Of a stretch of 64,000 nucleotides of DNA, positions 33,514 to 41,966 are shown piece by piece. The stretch covers positions 1 through 64,000 of the forward strand of contig WPIF01000012.1 in the NCBI GenBank assembly GCA_009773185.1. Reading direction: 5' to 3'. Below the pieces are notes generated by a model. It saw only the letters and a program-made list of their open reading frames with translations, ran no database searches and was not told the DNA's origin. Both the position numbers and the translations under genes were made by a program. This stretch comes from Nitrospirota bacterium. GTDB lineage: Bacteria; Nitrospirota; Thermodesulfovibrionia; Thermodesulfovibrionales; UBA1546. Position 1 is the first letter of the stretch. Each line of letters begins with the position of its first letter.

Positions 33514-36293
33514 TTAATGACATTATAACATCTCCGGCATAACTCAGGGGCGTCGCCGAAGGTTCCGACAGAAGTGCTCCAGTTCCAGCAGCGCTCGCAT
33601 TTCTCGCCTTCTGCTTTTTCTACTATAACAGACATGCCTTTTATATCTTCGCTTTCATAGGCCCCGTCCACTTTGCCTGAAGCCGGCTTTATATCAGCGC
33701 CTGATACGATGAATAAGGTCGGGAGGAACTCTTTATATCCGCTTAAGAGCTTAAACTCATTTTCAGGAAGGTAAAGCATAATCTTCGCCTCGAGTGCATT
33801 TCCTATAAATTTGTTCTGCCTTTTGATTTCAAGGGCCTTATTAACATCGTTTCTTATTGTTATAAACTTTTCCCATTTTTCTTCAAGTGCAGTATCAAGG
33901 AATTTATCATCCGCTGCCGGGAATGCTGAAAGAAAAACGCTTTCTTCCCTGTTGCCTGCGATATTCTTCCATATCTCTTCTGCCGTGAAAGAGATGACCG
34001 GCGACATAAGTTTTGTCATGGTTACAAGTATATTATTCAGCACCCACTGTGCAGTCCTTCTTTCTTTTGAATCCGGCTTGAATGTGTACAGCCTGTCCTT
34101 GAGGATATCGAGATAGAAAGAGCTCATATCAACTATGCAAAAGTTGTGCAGAAGATGATAGACCTCATGGAAGGCATAGTTCTCATAAGCAGACGAAATC
34201 TTTTTTATAAGCTGCTGGAGCCTTGACATCGCCCACCTGTCTATCTCCAGAAGGTCCTTGCTGTAGTCCTTTCCGTCAAAGTCATGAAGGTTGCCCAGGA
34301 GGAACCTTGCCGTGTTCCTTATTTTTCTATATGCCTCTGTCAGCCTGTCTATTATCTCTTTGGATATCCTTATGTCATCCCTGTAATCCTCGGCAGACAC
34401 CCACAGCCTTAATATTTCAGCGCCGCTTGTTTTTATGACTTCCTGAGGCGCAACAACATTCCCAAGGGACTTTGACATCTTCTTGCCCGAACCGTCCACA
34501 ACAAAACCATGCGTGAGGACTGTCCTGTAGGGCGAAGTCCCCTTTGTGCCGACGGATGCAAGCAAGGAGCTCTGGAACCATCCCCTGTGCTGGTCGCTTC
34601 CTTCCAGATACATGTCGGCAGGCCATGAAAGCCTGTGGTCTTTCTCCATGACAGCAGCATGGCTTACGCCTGAATCAAACCACACATCAAGGATGTCCAT
34701 CTCTTTTGAGAATGATGCGGCCTTGCATTTTTTGCATTTATATCCTTCAGGCAAAAAGTCTTCTGCCTTTTTTGAAAACCATATATCAGCCCCGTTTTCT
34801 TCAACAGATTTTATTGTTGTGTCGAGCACTGAGTCGTGTTTTACAAACTCACCGCAATCTTTGCACCTGATAAGCGTTATCGGCACGCCCCACGCCCTCT
34901 GCCTTGATATGCACCAGTCAGGCCTGCCTGAGACCATGTTATATATCCTGTCTCTGCCCCACTTTGGGACCCATTCAACCTTATCAATCTCTTCAAGGCA
35001 TTTTTTACGGAGGCTGTTATGCTCAACAGAAATAAACCACTGCTCTGTTGCGCGGAATATGACTGGCTTTTTGCAGCGCCAGCAGTGAGGGTATGAATGC
35101 ACCACTTTTTCTTCTTTTATCAGGGCGTTTTTGGTTTTTAATATTTCTATTATCGCTGCATTTGCCTTGAATACGAACTGGCCTTCGAGTTCAGGAACTG
35201 CGTTTGTGAATTTCCCCTTGTCGTCAACCGGGGCATAGATATCAAGGCCGTATTTCAATCCTGTTTTATAGTCATCTTCGCCATGGCCCGGCGCAATATG
35301 TACGACACCCGTACCATCCTCAAGGGATACAAATTCTCCCAGAACAGCTCTTGATGTCCTCTGGATGAAGGGATGAAGCACGAGCATGCCTTCAAGGCCT
35401 TTGCCTGATACCTTTGCAAGAATCTTTCCGATTAAACCAATTCTCTCTTTCAATGCATCAAGCCTGCCTTCAGCGGCAATATAAACTTCATCCCCATGCT
35501 CGACACCTGCATAAGTTAAGTCAGGGTTGAACGCAATGGCAAGGTTTGCAGGCAAAGTCCATGGGGTTGTTGTCCAGATAATAACGAATACTTTTTTGCC
35601 TTTCAGGGCAGGGAAATATTTATTTATATTTTCATCGTCAACTTCAAACTTTACAAATACAGAAGGCGATTCCTTGTCAGCATACTCCACCTCTGCCTCT
35701 GCAAGCGCGGTAACGCACGAATGGCACCAATGGACAGGTTTTTTGCCTTTGTAGGCATATCCTCTTCTGACGAACTCTGCGAATTCCCTGACTATTGCTC
35801 CTTCATAGGTAAACGACATCGTGAGATAGGGCTCTGCCCAGTCACCAAAGACCCCGAGCCTCTTGAATTCTTCTCTCTGTATATCAACAAATTCAGCTGC
35901 GTATTCTTTGCAAAGCTTTCTTTTTTCGAGTATATCAACCTTATCTTTTTTCTCTCCGAGATTTTTGTCAACCTGCAGTTCTATCGGCAGGCCGTGGCAG
36001 TCCCAACCCGGCACATAAGGAGAATAAAACCCCTGCATTGACTTAAATTTTATGATTATGTCTTTCAGTATTTTGTTAAGCGCATGGCCGATATGAATAT
36101 GCCCGTTTGCATAAGGGGGCCCGTCATGGAGGATATAGTGTTTGCCAGCTTTGTTTTTGTCCTGAATTTTTTCATATATCCTGTTATCTTCCCAGGACTT
36201 GAGCATGTCAGGCTCTCTCTGGGCAAGGTTAGCCTTCATCGGAAACCCTGTCTGCGGGAGGTTCAGTGTGTCTTTATAGTCTTTTTGCTTCAT
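33510..36293 (-). CDS. ileS: Isoleucyl-tRNA synthetase IleS
   Basis: Class I synthetase charging tRNA-Ile. The HIGH motif is in PPYANGHIHIGHALNK near residue 60, the editing domain follows with TTPWTLPANLAI, WCISRQRAWGVP precedes the KMSKS loop (KKMSKSLGN near 600). The C-terminal zinc finger CERCWNW...CRRC is present, as in bacterial-type IleS. Length 927 aa is standard. It is coupled at both ends: its start overlaps the STN gene by 4 bp and its stop overlaps lspA. Confidence 0.97.
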   Translation of the reverse strand: MKQKDYKDTLNLPQTGFPMKANLAQREPDMLKSWEDNRIYEKIQDKNKAGKHYILHDGPPYANGHIHIGHALNKILKDIIIKFKSMQGFYSPYVPGWDCHGLPIELQVDKNLGEKKDKVDILEKRKLCKEYAAEFVDIQREEFKRLGVFGDWAEPYLTMSFTYEGAIVREFAEFVRRGYAYKGKKPVHWCHSCVTALAEAEVEYADKESPSVFVKFEVDDENINKYFPALKGKKVFVIIWTTTPWTLPANLAIAFNPDLTYAGVEHGDEVYIAAEGRLDALKERIGLIGKILAKVSGKGLEGMLVLHPFIQRTSRAVLGEFVSLEDGTGVVHIAPGHGEDDYKTGLKYGLDIYAPVDDKGKFTNAVPELEGQFVFKANAAIIEILKTKNALIKEEKVVHSYPHCWRCKKPVIFRATEQWFISVEHNSLRKKCLEEIDKVEWVPKWGRDRIYNMVSGRPDWCISRQRAWGVPITLIRCKDCGEFVKHDSVLDTTIKSVEENGADIWFSKKAEDFLPEGYKCKKCKAASFSKEMDILDVWFDSGVSHAAVMEKDHRLSWPADMYLEGSDQHRGWFQSSLLASVGTKGTSPYRTVLTHGFVVDGSGKKMSKSLGNVVAPQEVIKTSGAEILRLWVSAEDYRDDIRISKEIIDRLTEAYRKIRNTARFLLGNLHDFDGKDYSKDLLEIDRWAMSRLQQLIKKISSAYENYAFHEVYHLLHNFCIVDMSSFYLDILKDRLYTFKPDSKERRTAQWVLNNILVTMTKLMSPVISFTAEEIWKNIAGNREESVFLSAFPAADDKFLDTALEEKWEKFITIRNDVNKALEIKRQNKFIGNALEAKIMLYLPENEFKLLSGYKEFLPTLFIVSGADIKPASGKVDGAYESEDIKGMSVIVEKAEGEKCERCWNWSTSVGTFGDAPELCRRCYNVIK

Positions 36294-36814
36294 TGTGGCA
36301 GCGTGGTTGGAGGCGGCAAAGGAGATGGCGGCGTAACACGCTGAAAAGGCTTTTGTCTTGCCGGTTGTTTTTGGGGCTGTGTATTTACGGCAGGCCTGCT
36401 GATGACTCCTCCGCCGTATATTTCCAGTTTATCTATGAGCCCTGCCGTGTTATATGATATCGTAAAGTCTTTTTCCTTCATGATAGTGAGCAGCCTGCGC
36501 ACACCCCTTTCTACTTCGATATCCTTAAAGGTAGTGCTTATTTTTTTGACGGCAACATCGTTTGATATCTCTGTCTTGAATTTTGCTTTTTCTGCAATTT
36601 CTTTTATTACATTTCCGAATTCTGCGTCTGATAACTCAACGCTTAAAAGGCCGTCATTCACTTCTATCTTCATTACAGGCTTAACAGGTTCAACAGGTAT
36701 ATCCTGTGGCGTTGCCGGAGCAGCAGGCTGCTGGGCCTGCACAGAAAAGACAGGTAAAAAGAAGGTGAAAAAGGTGAAGAAGGTGAAGGACAGAAAAATG
36801 CTTTTTATAATCAT
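36290..36814 (-). CDS. Exported STN-like (secretin N-terminal) domain protein
   Basis: 174 aa with a signal peptide (residues 1-27) whose core FTFFTFFTFF comes from a 9-bp tandem repeat (36761-36789). After a Pro/Ala linker comes one domain (about 48-135) with the secretin/TonB short N-terminal pattern: LLSVELSDAEFGNVIKEIAEKAKF and ISTTFKDIEVERGVRRLL. A Pro/Thr-rich tail ends it. No secretin beta-barrel follows, so it is a lone periplasmic module. It is coupled with the EF-G-like gene and ileS by ATGA overlaps. Confidence 0.75.
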   Translation of the reverse strand: MIIKSIFLSFTFFTFFTFFLPVFSVQAQQPAAPATPQDIPVEPVKPVMKIEVNDGLLSVELSDAEFGNVIKEIAEKAKFKTEISNDVAVKKISTTFKDIEVERGVRRLLTIMKEKDFTISYNTAGLIDKLEIYGGGVISRPAVNTQPQKQPARQKPFQRVTPPSPLPPPTTLPQ

Positions 36815-38910
36815 TTCTCCTCTGCTTTTTCTTTTTTCTGGGCTGTTTTTTCAGCTATTACCTTCTGTGCCTGATGCGCAGGGACTTCCTCATAATGCGA
36901 GAATTCCATGGAATATAATCCTCTTCCCGAGGTAAGGCTGTGAAGCTGATTTGCATAGGTGAGCAGTTCGGACATCGGCACCAAAGCCGCTATCTTCTGA
37001 TTCCTGGCCTGTGATTCAACTCCCTGTACCTTTCCTCTCTTTGAGTTGAGGTCGCCTATTACAGCGCCGAGCGCTTCATCAGGAGTAGTCACTTCCACCT
37101 TCATTATGGGCTCGAGGAGTATTGGTTTTGCATCCTCTACAGCCTTTTTAATGGCCATCGAGCCTGCGATCTTAAAGGCCATTTCTGATGAATCCACCGT
37201 GTGATATGAACCATCGTAAAGCGAAACTCTTACATCAACCATCGGATAACCTGCAATTATGCCTTCACGCATTGTATCAACAATTCCTTTTTCTACTGCG
37301 GGTATATATTGTCTGGGTATGGCCCCGCCGACTACCTTATCCACAAACTCAAAGCCTTTGCCTCTTTGCAGGGGCTCTATTGTTATGTGGCAGTCTCCGT
37401 ACTGGCCTCTTCCGCCTGACTGTTTTTTATATCTGCCCTGGGCCTTTGCAGCGGCCTTGATAGTCTCTCTGTATGGAATCTTCGGCGTCTTCATTACAAC
37501 CTCAACCCCGAACTTTCTCTTCAGCCTCTCGAGTGTGACTTCAAGGTGCACCTGACCCATGCCTGAGAGTATCATCTCCTTTGTCTCCTCGTCCCTGTGG
37601 AATTTAAGTGTCGGGTCTTCTTCGAGGATTCTGCTGAGCCCTGTGCTTACCTTGTCTTCATCCCCCTTGCTTTTCGGGGCTATGGCATAAGAGATTATCG
37701 GTTCTGCAAATTTAACCTTTTCGAATACTATCGGATGCGCATCATCAGAAAGGGTGTCCCCTGTATTTGTCTCTTTAAGTTTTGCGACAACGCCTATCTC
37801 TCCTGCGCCTATGGTATTTGCCGGGATCTGCTTTTTGCCAAGAAGATAGAAAACCTGGCCTATCCTTTCTTTGGAGCCTACGGTTGAGTTTAAAACAGTT
37901 GAATCTGCCTTGAGCGTGCCTGAATATACCCTGAACAGGGAAAGCTTCCCGGCATAAGGGTCTGCAATTGTCTTGAAGATATAGGCGGAAAACGGCTCTT
38001 TTTCATCCGGTTTCCTCTGCACATCTGTTCCATCTTTAGGGTTTTTGCCTTTAACAGGAAATATCCTTACAAGGTCAATGGGAGACGGCAGGCAGAGCAG
38101 GATTGTATCAAGAAGCTGAGGTATTCCGATATTCTTCACTGCCGAGCCGCATGCAACAGGGATAAACCTTCTGGACAGCGAACCCTCTTTTATTCCTTTT
38201 ATAATCTCCTCCTGAGTCAATTCTCCGCCTTCGAGATATTTTTCAAGGAGAGAATCATCTGATTCAGCTATTTTTTCTATGAGTTTTTTTCTGTATTCCT
38301 GCGCCTCGGAGAGCATATCAGCAGGTATATCGGATTCAGATGCCTTGCCTCCTGAAAATTTATACGCTTTCATATTAACAAGGTTGATGATACCCTCAAA
38401 TTTTTCTCCTGAGCCTATCGGTATTTGAAGAGGAACACCCTCTGAGCCAAATGACTGTGCAAGTTCCTCAAGCGCACCAACGAAATTGGCTGATTCTTTG
38501 TCCAGTTTGTTTATGAAGACTATCCTGGGGACTTCATACTCGCAGGCATATTTCCAGACCTTCTCTGTCTCTGCCTTGACTCCTGATATAGCGCTGACTA
38601 TCACGACTGCGCCGTCAACAGCCTTCAGGGTGCCTCTTATATCCTCTACAAAATTTATAAATCCCGGAGTGTCTATAAGATTTATCCTGTGGCCGTTCCA
38701 GTTGCAGAAACCGAGGGCTGATATAATGGTTATCTTTCTTGATATTTCCTCGGGTTCGGAATCTGTTGTCGTGTTGCCTTCTTCAATGCTGCCGAGCCTG
38801 TCAATAGCGCCCGAGTCAAAAAGCATTGCCTCGACCAGAGATGTCTTTCCCGCGCCTCCATGTGCAATTACAGCGACATTACGGATCTTGTTGACATCAA
38901 AATTAGCCAT
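36811..38910 (-). CDS. Elongation factor G-like GTPase
   Basis: 699-aa translational GTPase of the EF-G type. The P-loop is AHGGAGKTSL in place of the AHIDAGKTT of classical EF-G; G3 is IDTPGF and G4 NKLD. The region before G2 (ISRKITI) lacks the usual RGITI. Domains II-V follow, with SGMGQVHLEVTLERLK and the C-terminal SGRGLYSMEFSHYEEVP. This is the EF-G paralogue group often called FusA2, found beside a canonical EF-G. Its role may be ribosome recycling or specialised translocation. It heads the chain to lgt. Confidence 0.92.
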   Translation of the reverse strand: MANFDVNKIRNVAVIAHGGAGKTSLVEAMLFDSGAIDRLGSIEEGNTTTDSEPEEISRKITIISALGFCNWNGHRINLIDTPGFINFVEDIRGTLKAVDGAVVIVSAISGVKAETEKVWKYACEYEVPRIVFINKLDKESANFVGALEELAQSFGSEGVPLQIPIGSGEKFEGIINLVNMKAYKFSGGKASESDIPADMLSEAQEYRKKLIEKIAESDDSLLEKYLEGGELTQEEIIKGIKEGSLSRRFIPVACGSAVKNIGIPQLLDTILLCLPSPIDLVRIFPVKGKNPKDGTDVQRKPDEKEPFSAYIFKTIADPYAGKLSLFRVYSGTLKADSTVLNSTVGSKERIGQVFYLLGKKQIPANTIGAGEIGVVAKLKETNTGDTLSDDAHPIVFEKVKFAEPIISYAIAPKSKGDEDKVSTGLSRILEEDPTLKFHRDEETKEMILSGMGQVHLEVTLERLKRKFGVEVVMKTPKIPYRETIKAAAKAQGRYKKQSGGRGQYGDCHITIEPLQRGKGFEFVDKVVGGAIPRQYIPAVEKGIVDTMREGIIAGYPMVDVRVSLYDGSYHTVDSSEMAFKIAGSMAIKKAVEDAKPILLEPIMKVEVTTPDEALGAVIGDLNSKRGKVQGVESQARNQKIAALVPMSELLTYANQLHSLTSGRGLYSMEFSHYEEVPAHQAQKVIAEKTAQKKEKAEEK

Positions 38911-38936
38911 AAAACCCCCTGTATTTTAAAATTATT

Positions 38937-38962
38937 AGCTGTATGCTGAGAGCTGACTGCTA
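38937..38962. repeat. Short AGCTG/GAGAGCTGA repeat tract
   Basis: Degenerate relative of the TATCAGCT tracts between the EF-G-like gene and rseC. Confidence 0.55.
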
Positions 38963-39388
38963 TTACTCAAGTATTTCTTCTATAACAGGTTTTGATTCAG
39001 TCTTTTTTTCTGCGAAGATGCTCCATATCTTAATGCCTAAAAAAGCAAGCACGAATGCGCCAAAGCCGAATATCGCAGAAATTATATCAGGGTCCGTATC
39101 TTTAAAGTAGCTGCTGAAAACCTCTTTGCCGAGAATTGCTCCTGCAATAAGCGCAAGCGCAGGGATGCCGTAGACCAATATCGAACCTTTCAGGTATGTA
39201 TATGTCTTTACAACAACCCTGACCCGTTGTCCTGCCTTGGCCCTGGCCTTGTTAATGGCCTCGATCTCCATGGCCTGTTCATCAGGCGTGCATGTGCCTG
39301 CGGTGCAGCCTTCGCAGACGCTCTTTCTTGGGACAGAGACTTTGGCAAACATTCCCTGTGTGCTCTTTACTGTCCCTATCTCTTCCAT
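38963..39388 (-). CDS. RseC/MucC-family membrane protein
   Basis: 141 aa. The N-terminal part contains a Cys cluster (C25, C28, C33 in CEGCTAGTC) after MEEIGTVKSTQGMFAKV, then two membrane helices (GSILVYGIPALALIAGAILG and IISAIFGFGAFVLAFLGIKI). This matches RseC/SoxR-reducing-system proteins, which modulate sigma-E or SoxR and often accompany Rnf complexes. No rnf genes are here. It is the last gene of the minus-strand block and divergent from the first sensor gene. Confidence 0.86.
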   Translation of the reverse strand: MEEIGTVKSTQGMFAKVSVPRKSVCEGCTAGTCTPDEQAMEIEAINKARAKAGQRVRVVVKTYTYLKGSILVYGIPALALIAGAILGKEVFSSYFKDTDPDIISAIFGFGAFVLAFLGIKIWSIFAEKKTESKPVIEEILE

Positions 39389-39442
39389 AACAGTAGCATT
39401 TTACCATAAGGGGTTTTCAAAAATCTCTGCCTTGTGACTTTC

Positions 39443-39475
39443 CTTGACACCCCGCCTTTTGTGTGAGATAGTTTT
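39443..39475 (+). promoter_or_regulatory. Shared sensor promoter, copy 1
   Basis: TTGACA (39444-39449), 17-bp spacer, GATAGT (39467-39472). The whole 33-bp stretch from the C before TTGACA to four T after the -10 is identical to 41847-41879. Confidence 0.78.
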
Positions 39476-39542
39476 GATGGGGGGGGAAGATGAAGAATAA
39501 GGAAATCCGGGAATAGACTAAGACAGGACAAATGGGAATGCC

Positions 39543-40481
39543 ATGATACCAGTTGTCATATTTTTGCTTTCTATAGTGATGCAACTGGCAGCTGCAATAT
39601 ATGCCCTTTTGCTGATTCGCATAACAGGCAGAAAATCGGCGTGGATATTAATCTCAATGGCAATGGTTTTAATGACCTCCCGGCGGATAGTATCGTTTGT
39701 TTCGATTCTAACCTCGGATAAAAAATTTACCTATGAAATCTCGGAAATAATCGCCCTGATAATCGCCTTTTTAATGCTGTTTGGTGTTCTGCGCATAAAG
39801 AGCTATTTCTGGACTATCAAATCGGCCGCCACCGAGCGGAAGAAGGTGGAGGAGGCGTTGCAGGAGAGCAAAACAATTATGGAAGCGGTCATTGAAAACG
39901 CGCCTACATGAGTAAAGCTGCTCGCTGCGGACGGGACTCTGCAGAGGATGAACCGGGCCGGCCTCAACATGATACAGGCCGATTCGCTCGATCAGGTGCA
40001 AGGACAAAGCGTGTATCCACTGGTGGCTGAAGAGCATAGAGAGGCGTTTCAGGCGCTGGTGCAGGATGTTTTTCAGGGCAAATCCGGGACTCTGGAGTTC
40101 AAGATAATCGGCCTGAAGGGACGCCCCTGCTGGTTGTATTCCCATGTAGTGCCGCTGCGCAACAATAGGGGAGATATTGTTTTTGCACTTTCGGTAACCG
40201 ACGAAATCACCGAGCGCAAGAAGACTGAAGAGGAAAGGGAGAAACTTGTCAATGAACTAAAGGGTGCCCTTGCCGAAGTAAAACAATTGAGCGGCATGCT
40301 GCCGATATGCGCAGGGTGCAAGAAGATAAGGGATGACAAGGGATACTGGAATCAGATAGAGGTATATATCAGGGACCACTCGGAGGCTGAATTTACGCAT
40401 GGCTTATGCCCTGACTGCGCAAAAAAGGCGTATGAGGAATTGGACAGATTAAAGGAGGAAAGAGATAAAAACCAGCTATAG
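39543..40481 (+). pseudogene. Membrane PAS protein with an in-frame TGA
   Basis: Two parts in one frame: codons to 39908 encode three membrane helices and the PAS beginning (EAVIENAPT), then TGA at 39909-39911. The frame runs on with VKLLAADGT to 40481. Family logic (ENAPxGVKLL) says the TGA replaced a GGA Gly codon by one base change. The second half holds the PAS core, an ERKKTEEERE coiled coil and a C-terminal four-Cys unit (CAGCKKIRDDKGYWNQ to CPDC) common on PAS proteins of anaerobes. It is either a young nonsense allele, a read-through gene or a sequence error. Confidence 0.82.
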
Positions 40482-40559
40482 AGCTGTTTCAGTCAGAAAG
40501 CTTTGACCAAACAAAACCAGCTGTTTTCCTTGAAAGCCGGTCAAAGACCTTAAATGTGG

Positions 40560-40611
40560 TTGACACATCTATATGATTATGAGTAAAATTACTCAAGTAG
40601 CTGAGTAATTT
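40560..40611 (+). promoter_or_regulatory. Promoter with perfect palindromic operator
   Basis: TTGACA at 40560-40565 lies upstream of a perfect inverted repeat AAATTACTCA (40586-40595)/TGAGTAATTT (40602-40611) with a 6-nt loop, 13 nt before the ATPase start. The repeat overlaps the expected transcription start, as an operator would. Confidence 0.68.
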
Positions 40612-40624
40612 GTAAGAGGATAAA

Positions 40625-41815
40625 ATGTACCGGCGGCCAATTTATAGTGCTTTACTCACTCGATTAAAAGAACCGCGCAAATTTTTGCAGGTTTTGGCAG
40701 GCCCTCGTCAGGCCGGCAAGACTACACTTATAAGGCAGGCAATGGAATCTCTTGGCATCCCTTGTCATTATGCCTCTGCCGATGAGCCTACTCTGCAAAG
40801 CCGTTCGTGGATTGAACAGCAGTTTGAAATCGGCCGGTTGCTGACCAGAGAAAATAAGAAGGCCGCAGCGCTGATTGTTTTAGATGAAATTCAAAAAGTA
40901 GCCGGGTGGTCTGAAGCAGTAAAACGCCAGTGGGACATGGATACAGCAGAGAAGCTTGCGCTCAAGGTTGTAATCCTCGGATCATCACCTCTCCTTATTC
41001 AGCGCGGACTGACTGAGAGTCTCGCGGGCCGCTTTGAAATCATTCCCATTGTTCACTGGTCTTACTCTGAGATGAAAGATGCCTTTGGATGGTCGCCTGA
41101 GCAGTTTATCTATTTTGGCGGGTATCCCGGTGCAGCAGATTTGATTCATGACAGGCATAGATGGTCACGATATATAATTGATTCACTCATCGAGACAACA
41201 ATCTCGCGCGATATATTGCTTATGACCCGCGTTGATAAGCCTGCCTTGCTGAGGCGGTTATTTCAGCTCGGATGCAGCTATTCCGGGCAGATTCTTTCAT
41301 ATCAGAAAATGACAGGACAGCTTCAGGATGCAGGCAATACCACAACGCTTGCTCACTATCTGGACTTGCTTTCAGGGGCGGGCATGTTGACAGGCCTGAG
41401 TAAATTAGCCGGTCAGCGCGTCCGGCAGAGGGCATCGAGCCCTAAACTTCAGGTATTGAACACAGCTTTGCTAAGCGCTCAGTCAACCCTCTCTTTTGAT
41501 GCATCGCTGAAGGATAGGGAGTTATGGGGGAGGCTTGTGGAATCCGCAGTAGGGGCCCATTTAATAAACAGTATAACAGGGACAAATATTGAAGTATTCT
41601 ATTGGCGCGAGCGCGGAAAAGAAGTGGATTTTGTTCTGCGTTCAGGCAAAACCCTTACTGCGATAGAGGTCAAGAGCGGATATAGCAAAGGCAGTTTTCC
41701 CGGAATGGATGAGTTCAGCAGAATATTTAAGCCGAAACGAAAATTGCTGATAGGGGGAGGGGGTCTCCCTCTTGAGAAATTTCTCTCCATTCCAGCGGCG
41801 AACTGGCTTTATTAG
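40625..41815 (+). CDS. AAA-type ATPase with DUF4143 domain
   Basis: 396-aa P-loop protein of the AAA_14/DUF4143 family. Walker A is LAGPRQAGKTTL (about residues 23-34), Walker B is ALIVLDEIQKV. The C-terminal DUF4143 part includes the nuclease-like EVDFVLRSGKTLTAIEVKSG (E/D-ExK arrangement). These proteins are widespread in accessory regions and their task is unknown. A toxin or mobile-element role has been suggested. It sits between the two copies of the shared promoter and has its own palindromic operator. Confidence 0.9.
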   Translation: MYRRPIYSALLTRLKEPRKFLQVLAGPRQAGKTTLIRQAMESLGIPCHYASADEPTLQSRSWIEQQFEIGRLLTRENKKAAALIVLDEIQKVAGWSEAVKRQWDMDTAEKLALKVVILGSSPLLIQRGLTESLAGRFEIIPIVHWSYSEMKDAFGWSPEQFIYFGGYPGAADLIHDRHRWSRYIIDSLIETTISRDILLMTRVDKPALLRRLFQLGCSYSGQILSYQKMTGQLQDAGNTTTLAHYLDLLSGAGMLTGLSKLAGQRVRQRASSPKLQVLNTALLSAQSTLSFDASLKDRELWGRLVESAVGAHLINSITGTNIEVFYWRERGKEVDFVLRSGKTLTAIEVKSGYSKGSFPGMDEFSRIFKPKRKLLIGGGGLPLEKFLSIPAANWLY

Positions 41816-41846
41816 GTTTATAAGATAGAACTTTCTTTTCCATTTT

Positions 41847-41879
41847 CTTGACACCCCGCCTTTTGTGTGAGATAGTTTT
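41847..41879 (+). promoter_or_regulatory. Shared sensor promoter, copy 2
   Basis: TTGACA (41848-41853), 17-bp spacer, GATAGT (41871-41876). All 33 bp match 39443-39475. It lies upstream of the hybrid sensor kinase, after a gap of about 90 bp. Confidence 0.78.
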
Positions 41880-41966
41880 TTATGAGATGGAACTGTAAGT
41901 TGCTATGTCGGATAATCACAGGATATTTATTTTCCCTTTCTTGCAAACGGGGGCGAGATGAAGTAG

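Noticed and set aside
33520-33540. TATAAT just before lspA as a leaderless promoter
   Set aside because: The hexamer lies in the ileS codons for Tyr-Asn near its end and lspA is coupled to ileS by ATGA overlap, so it may be chance.
39909-39911. UGA recoded as selenocysteine or glycine
   Set aside because: The family residue is Gly, no selenocysteine hairpin is evident, and many genes here stop with TGA, so a point mutation is simpler.
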